Part shown: positions 60,861 to 64,000 of the stretch, one piece after another
How the letters are laid out: each line of letters begins with the position of its first letter
How positions within the stretch are numbered: the first letter of the stretch is position 1
Source: Sphingomonas desiccabilis
Lineage (GTDB): Bacteria > Pseudomonadota > Alphaproteobacteria > Sphingomonadales > Sphingomonadaceae
Assembly (NCBI RefSeq): GCF_004135605.1
Contig: NZ_SDPT01000001.1
Span: 1,178,001 to 1,242,000 of the forward strand
Direction of reading: 5' to 3'
DNA length: 64,000 bases
Made by a program: the position numbers and the translations under genes
The notes under the pieces: model-generated
What the model saw: the letters and a program-made list of their open reading frames with translations, nothing else
Databases searched by the model: none
What the model was told of the DNA's origin: nothing

Positions 60861-61574
60861 TCACCCAAGCCGCGTAGCGAGCCAGATAGTGTGCGGCTGC
60901 CCCTGATCGTTTCCGCCCGCCTCCACGCGAGCGACCTCCACCTCGAACCCCGCCTTGGCAAGCCGGGCAGTGAAGTCGTCGTCGGGATAGGCTGACCAGA
61001 CTGCCAGGACGCCGTCGGGGCGCAGGGCGCTTCGGGCCGCACGCAATCCCCAGTTGCAGTAGAGTCGCTCGTTTGCGAGATTGACCAGACCCTCGGGTCC
61101 GTTGTCGACGTCCAGCAGGATCGCGTCAAAGCCGCCCGGCTGTTCCACGATCATGTCGTGAACGTCCTTAATCTCCAGCGTCACTCTGGGATCGCGCAGC
61201 GAGGCACCCAAGATGTGCGCCAGGGGACCGGCGGCCCATTCGGCAACTTTCGGCACGAGCTCGGCCACGACAATCGTTGCGGCTGGCGGGAGCGCGGTCC
61301 TTGCCGCACGAAGGGTAAACCCCATCCCCAAGCCGCCGATCAAGACCCGCTGTGCGCGAGTGCCAAGGCGATCCAAAACCAAGGTCGCGAGTGCTTCCTC
61401 CGATTGGAAGGCCCAACTACCCATCAACTGTTCATCGCCGTAGAGGATTTCATAATCTACGCCGTGGCGGACCAGGTGCAGATGTCCGCCGCCGGGGATG
61501 TCGGCGACATCCACCAGAACGCCCCAACCGCTGCGGTCGACCGTGGGAACTTCAGCCGTGTTCAAGCCGGCCAA
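60861..61574 (-). CDS. Spermidine synthase-like class I methyltransferase-fold protein
   Basis: A 237-residue protein with a short beta domain (residues 20-60, YEILYGDEQLMGSW) and a Rossmann-like SAM domain (VLIGGLGMGFTLRAARTALP, then VVAELVPKVAEWA and FDAILLDVDNGPEGLV). The order and the GGLGMG site fit the spermidine/spermine synthase superfamily, but this subgroup lacks verified polyamine activity. The start is unsure: a TTG at 61574 is used, with no ATG upstream in frame. Confidence 0.78.
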   Translation of the reverse strand: MAGLNTAEVPTVDRSGWGVLVDVADIPGGGHLHLVRHGVDYEILYGDEQLMGSWAFQSEEALATLVLDRLGTRAQRVLIGGLGMGFTLRAARTALPPAATIVVAELVPKVAEWAAGPLAHILGASLRDPRVTLEIKDVHDMIVEQPGGFDAILLDVDNGPEGLVNLANERLYCNWGLRAARSALRPDGVLAVWSAYPDDDFTARLAKAGFEVEVARVEAGGNDQGQPHTIWLATRLG

Positions 61575-61576
61575 GT

Positions 61577-61723
61577 TCAGATGTCACCCCGGGAGGGGAG
61601 TGCGGTCGCGAAGCGGCGATCTATGTTCGAGACTTGTCCGCTACCGTCACGACCATCTGCGAGCGCTGTGGCTTTGGCGGCCATCTTCTGTATGGCCTGG
61701 CGGCGGTTACGAAGTGCAGTCAT
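61577..61723 (-). CDS. Short reading frame downstream of cspA (48 aa)
   Basis: A 48-residue basic protein (TALRNRRQAIQKMAAKATAL) starting at the ATG at 61723, which is preceded by CCAGGAGCC, a good ribosome site. It follows the cold-shock gene by 63 bases and ends just before the start of the next minus-strand gene. No family is known. Composition is natural. Confidence 0.45.
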   Translation of the reverse strand: MTALRNRRQAIQKMAAKATALADGRDGSGQVSNIDRRFATALPSRGDI

Positions 61724-61786
61724 GCCTGGCTCCTGGAGAGCGGAGGAAAGGTGGCGGAAGCCGCACAGGCTTCCGCCAGTTGCCAA

Positions 61787-61993
61787 TCAGGCAGCTTGCA
61801 GGTTTACGGCGGAAGTTTTCCCGCGCCGATCCGTTTCCATCTCGTACGAGACGCGCTGATCCTTGTTTAGCGTCGACATGCCGGCGCGCTCGACGGCAGA
61901 GATGTGGACGAAGGCGTCCCCGCCTCCGCTTTCGGGCGTGATGAAGCCATAGCCCTTGTCGGCATTGAAGAACTTCACGGTTCCGGTGATCAT
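61787..61993 (-). CDS. cspA: Cold-shock protein, CspA family
   Basis: A 68-residue cold-shock domain: TGTVKFFNADKGYGFITPES contains RNP1, DAFVHISAV is RNP2, and the rest closes the five-strand barrel. It binds single-stranded RNA and DNA and acts as an RNA chaperone. The ATG at 61993 with AAGGATA before it is chosen over an upstream in-frame start. It may be host or cargo. Confidence 0.94.
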   Translation of the reverse strand: MITGTVKFFNADKGYGFITPESGGGDAFVHISAVERAGMSTLNKDQRVSYEMETDRRGKTSAVNLQAA

Positions 61994-62314
61994 AGGGATA
62001 TCCTTTGTCCCATGTATAACGGGCGTGCACCAACAACGGGGCATCCCGGCGTCTTGCGGCTAGAAAGGGACAAGGGGAGGCCGGAGCGGCCCGATATCCG
62101 TCAAATGCGACGTCAGCACTCCGTATATGGGGACTTATTCGGGAGAAAGAAAGCGGCATCTAAGGCGACGTGTCCGGGAGGCCCTTTTTACCTCAGCCGG
62201 ATGTAGCCGCACGGCAGGCGGGCTTGTTCGCAGAGGCGTGGTCCCCACCTATGCTGCGATGCAGCAAGCTGGTTCAATCCTCCTCGCGCAGACCACTCCA
62301 TCAAGGATGCTGAG
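61994..62314. other. Gene-poor stretch between cspA and the esterase gene
   Basis: These 321 bases carry the cspA leader on the minus strand and the upstream region of the plus-strand esterase. Long cold-shock leader RNAs are common, but no specific cold-box was identified. No coding sequence is supported. Confidence 0.5.
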
Positions 62315-63475
62315 ATGCGGAACCTCTCCGACACCATCAAACGGCTTGCCACGACGCGCAACGCGACGGACTTGCATTGGAACGTCAGCGGCCCGGATCG
62401 GCTGACCGATCTGTCGGATTTCGGCTCCAATCCTGGGAATCTTCGGGCTAGGTTCTACGTTCCGGAGGCGCTTGCGCACAATGCGCCGCTGGTGGTGGTT
62501 CTTCACGGATGCACGCAGAGCGCGGGGGGCTATGATCTGGGCTCGGGATGGTCGCAGATGGCGGACCGCTTCGGCTTCGCGCTTCTGTTCCCCGAGCAGC
62601 AGCGCGCCAACAATCCCAACCTGTGCTTCAACTGGTTCTCGCCGGAAGATACGGCGCGCGGGTCGGGCGAGGCGCTCTCGATCCGGCAGATGGTCGACAC
62701 CGTCTTGCACAAGCATCGGATCGACAAATCGCGGATTTTCGTGACCGGGCTTTCGGCGGGCGGCGCGATGACGTCGGTGATGCTTGCCACCTATCCGGAG
62801 GTATTCGCGGGCGGAGCGATCATCGCTGGCCTCCCTTTTGGCTGCGCCCAAACAATGCCTCAAGCCTTCGATCGCATGCGCGGCCACAAGATTCCTGACC
62901 GGGCAGAATTGGCGGAGCTGGTCCGAGGTGCCTCGGATCATTCCGGCAAATGGCCCACCGTTTCGGTATGGCATGGCACCGCCGATAGCACCGTCAACGC
63001 GGCCAATGCGGCGGCGGTTCTCGAGCAATGGTGTGCGCTCCACGGAGTCGGGCCCAGACCGAGCCGGACCGAGTCCGCCAGGGGATATCCGCGGCGGGTC
63101 TGGTGCGACGCGGAAGGGCGCGAGGTGATCGAGGAGTACAGCATCACCGGCATGGGGCACGGGACCCCGATTGAGGTGTCGGGCGACGAGGGTTGTGGGA
63201 AGGAAGGGCCTTTCATGCTCGAGGCGAGCATCTCTTCGACCCGCCATCTCTGCCGCTTCTGGGGATTGGACTGCGCGGCCGACAGCGAGGCGCCCCTTGA
63301 TACGTCGGCCCGCTTCGCTTTCCGCGAGCTTGCTCCGGCAGCTGACCGGTCTGGGGCGGAGGTGGGAACTCGCGCCCGTGTCGAGCCGCAGGGCGTCAGC
63401 CACCCCGCGCCCACCATCGAGGGTGTCGGCAAGGTGATCGAAGATGCGCTTCGCAAGGCCGGGCTTATGCATTGA
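62315..63475 (+). CDS. PHB depolymerase family esterase
   Basis: A 386-residue alpha/beta-hydrolase of the extracellular PHB depolymerase/LpqC type. VVLHGCTQSAGGYDLGSGWS forms the oxyanion region, GLSAGGAMTSVML holds the nucleophilic Ser, and MGHGTPI holds the catalytic His. No signal peptide is seen, so it may act inside the cell, on short esters or medium polyesters. The C-terminal 80 residues are an uncharacterised extension. The ATG at 62315 is preceded by GGATGCTGAG. Confidence 0.88.
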   Translation: MRNLSDTIKRLATTRNATDLHWNVSGPDRLTDLSDFGSNPGNLRARFYVPEALAHNAPLVVVLHGCTQSAGGYDLGSGWSQMADRFGFALLFPEQQRANNPNLCFNWFSPEDTARGSGEALSIRQMVDTVLHKHRIDKSRIFVTGLSAGGAMTSVMLATYPEVFAGGAIIAGLPFGCAQTMPQAFDRMRGHKIPDRAELAELVRGASDHSGKWPTVSVWHGTADSTVNAANAAAVLEQWCALHGVGPRPSRTESARGYPRRVWCDAEGREVIEEYSITGMGHGTPIEVSGDEGCGKEGPFMLEASISSTRHLCRFWGLDCAADSEAPLDTSARFAFRELAPAADRSGAEVGTRARVEPQGVSHPAPTIEGVGKVIEDALRKAGLMH

Positions 63476-64000
63476 ATGAGTGTCTGCGTCTCCGGGGCGT
63501 AGCCCGCGTCCTGCGCCACAGAGCGATGCCTCGCGCGGCGGGCCGGACCTGATCCTACGACCCCAATTTACGCGCAGAGAACCCCTCCTCGCCTGCGCTC
63601 TTTTTGTGGCGCTTTCGACGCAACCATCACGCCTCGGCGCCTACAGCGACAAAGCGCCCTGTACGAGGGTACTCTCGCGCGCTGATCGCGACGCAGATCG
63701 ACGCAGCCAGCCTGTCCGCGAGGGTGACAGGCCGGATCTGCTGGCACGGTCTCTGCTCGTCCCCGTCGCCGAGCCCACGTGGCGGCGCAAGCCGCCGCGA
63801 CCGACAGTCGCAGCTGGGCGGTCGGTGGCGGGTGGCAGTGCCGCATGAAGGGTAGGGGACAATCAAAGCGGCGTATCGCGCAGCGATTCCTCTTCAGATC
63901 TTATTCTATCCGCGGGTAGTCGGCAGATTATGAACTCGCGCTCGACATAGCTGCGTCGCGCCGGTCGATTGCGCGGCCCATCCTGGCGAGGATTGCGGCG
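63476..64000. other. Gene-poor right end, possible cut gene on minus strand
   Basis: No gene could be supported in these 525 bases. Near the right edge two minus-strand frames have natural composition, one ending at 63863 and one ending at about 63930, and either could be the tail of a gene beyond the window. The sequence alone does not decide. Confidence 0.45.

Noticed and set aside
62270-62290. GGTTCAATCCT resembling a tRNA T-arm
   Set aside because: It lacks the flanking acceptor stem of tRNA-Gln and differs within the loop. Not a tRNA fragment that could be defended.
24694-64000. CRISPR array or IS element in the accessory region
   Set aside because: No regularly spaced direct repeats and no transposase reading frame were seen.
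63863-64000. Minus-strand frame open to the right edge
   Set aside because: Two overlapping frames look equally protein-like over a short distance and no motif is visible; mentioned as a possible cut gene only.

Overview
The window is high-GC DNA with tightly coupled operons. Gene content (RegB/RegA-like kinase pair beside a cyo quinol oxidase, corrinoid-salvage genes with DUF1636, tandem glycine riboswitch, UbiK, small sphingomonad-type hypotheticals) suggests an alphaproteobacterium, most likely Sphingomonas or a close relative. No taxonomic marker such as rRNA is present, so this is inference.

Left chromosomal part (1-24.7 kb). An MFS symporter (cut by the window edge) diverges from cyoABCD-surf1-regB/regA-like, a bo3-type quinol oxidase operon that carries its own redox two-component pair. 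Next is a corrinoid scavenging and remodelling region: cobO, then a cobalamin riboswitch controlling btuB, a small membrane protein, a DUF1636 protein, cobT, an alpha-ribazole phosphatase and cobS. Facing these on the opposite strand are cobQ, cobD/cbiB and a cobC-type decarboxylase, followed by cobP. Corrin ring synthesis genes are absent, so this looks like salvage. A tandem glycine riboswitch precedes L-serine ammonia-lyase. Then come tlyA, tspO, ubiK, ybjN, proC, a marR gene, ilvE and tRNA-Gln(TTG).

Prophage (about 24.7 to 59.8 kb). A P2-like prophage sits directly beside tRNA-Gln. A tyrosine integrase, an excisionase-like gene, small early genes, an Ogr/Delta zinc finger and a YdaS/Cro-like regulator face an XRE repressor across a repeat-rich operator. 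A cargo segment (28.8-33.4 kb) of small host-like genes follows. The structural genes are in units D-U-T-E'/E-FII-FI-W-V; fibre-H-I-J; S-R-Rz1/Rz-lysozyme-holin-X-L-M-N-O; and the divergent P-Q, with dam beyond a terminator. A complete arsenic resistance operon (arsR-arsC-arsB-arsH) is inserted between S and J. A near-identical 29-bp palindrome lies upstream of J, V and the O/P divergent region, which are exactly the starts of the late units. A P2-type -1 slippery heptamer is present at the end of E. No replication initiator was recognised.

Right part (59.8-64 kb). Small hypothetical genes, a spermidine-synthase-like protein, a cold-shock protein with a short downstream reading frame, and a PHB-depolymerase-family esterase. 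No second copy of the tRNA-Gln 3' end was found by eye, so the right prophage boundary is not fixed.
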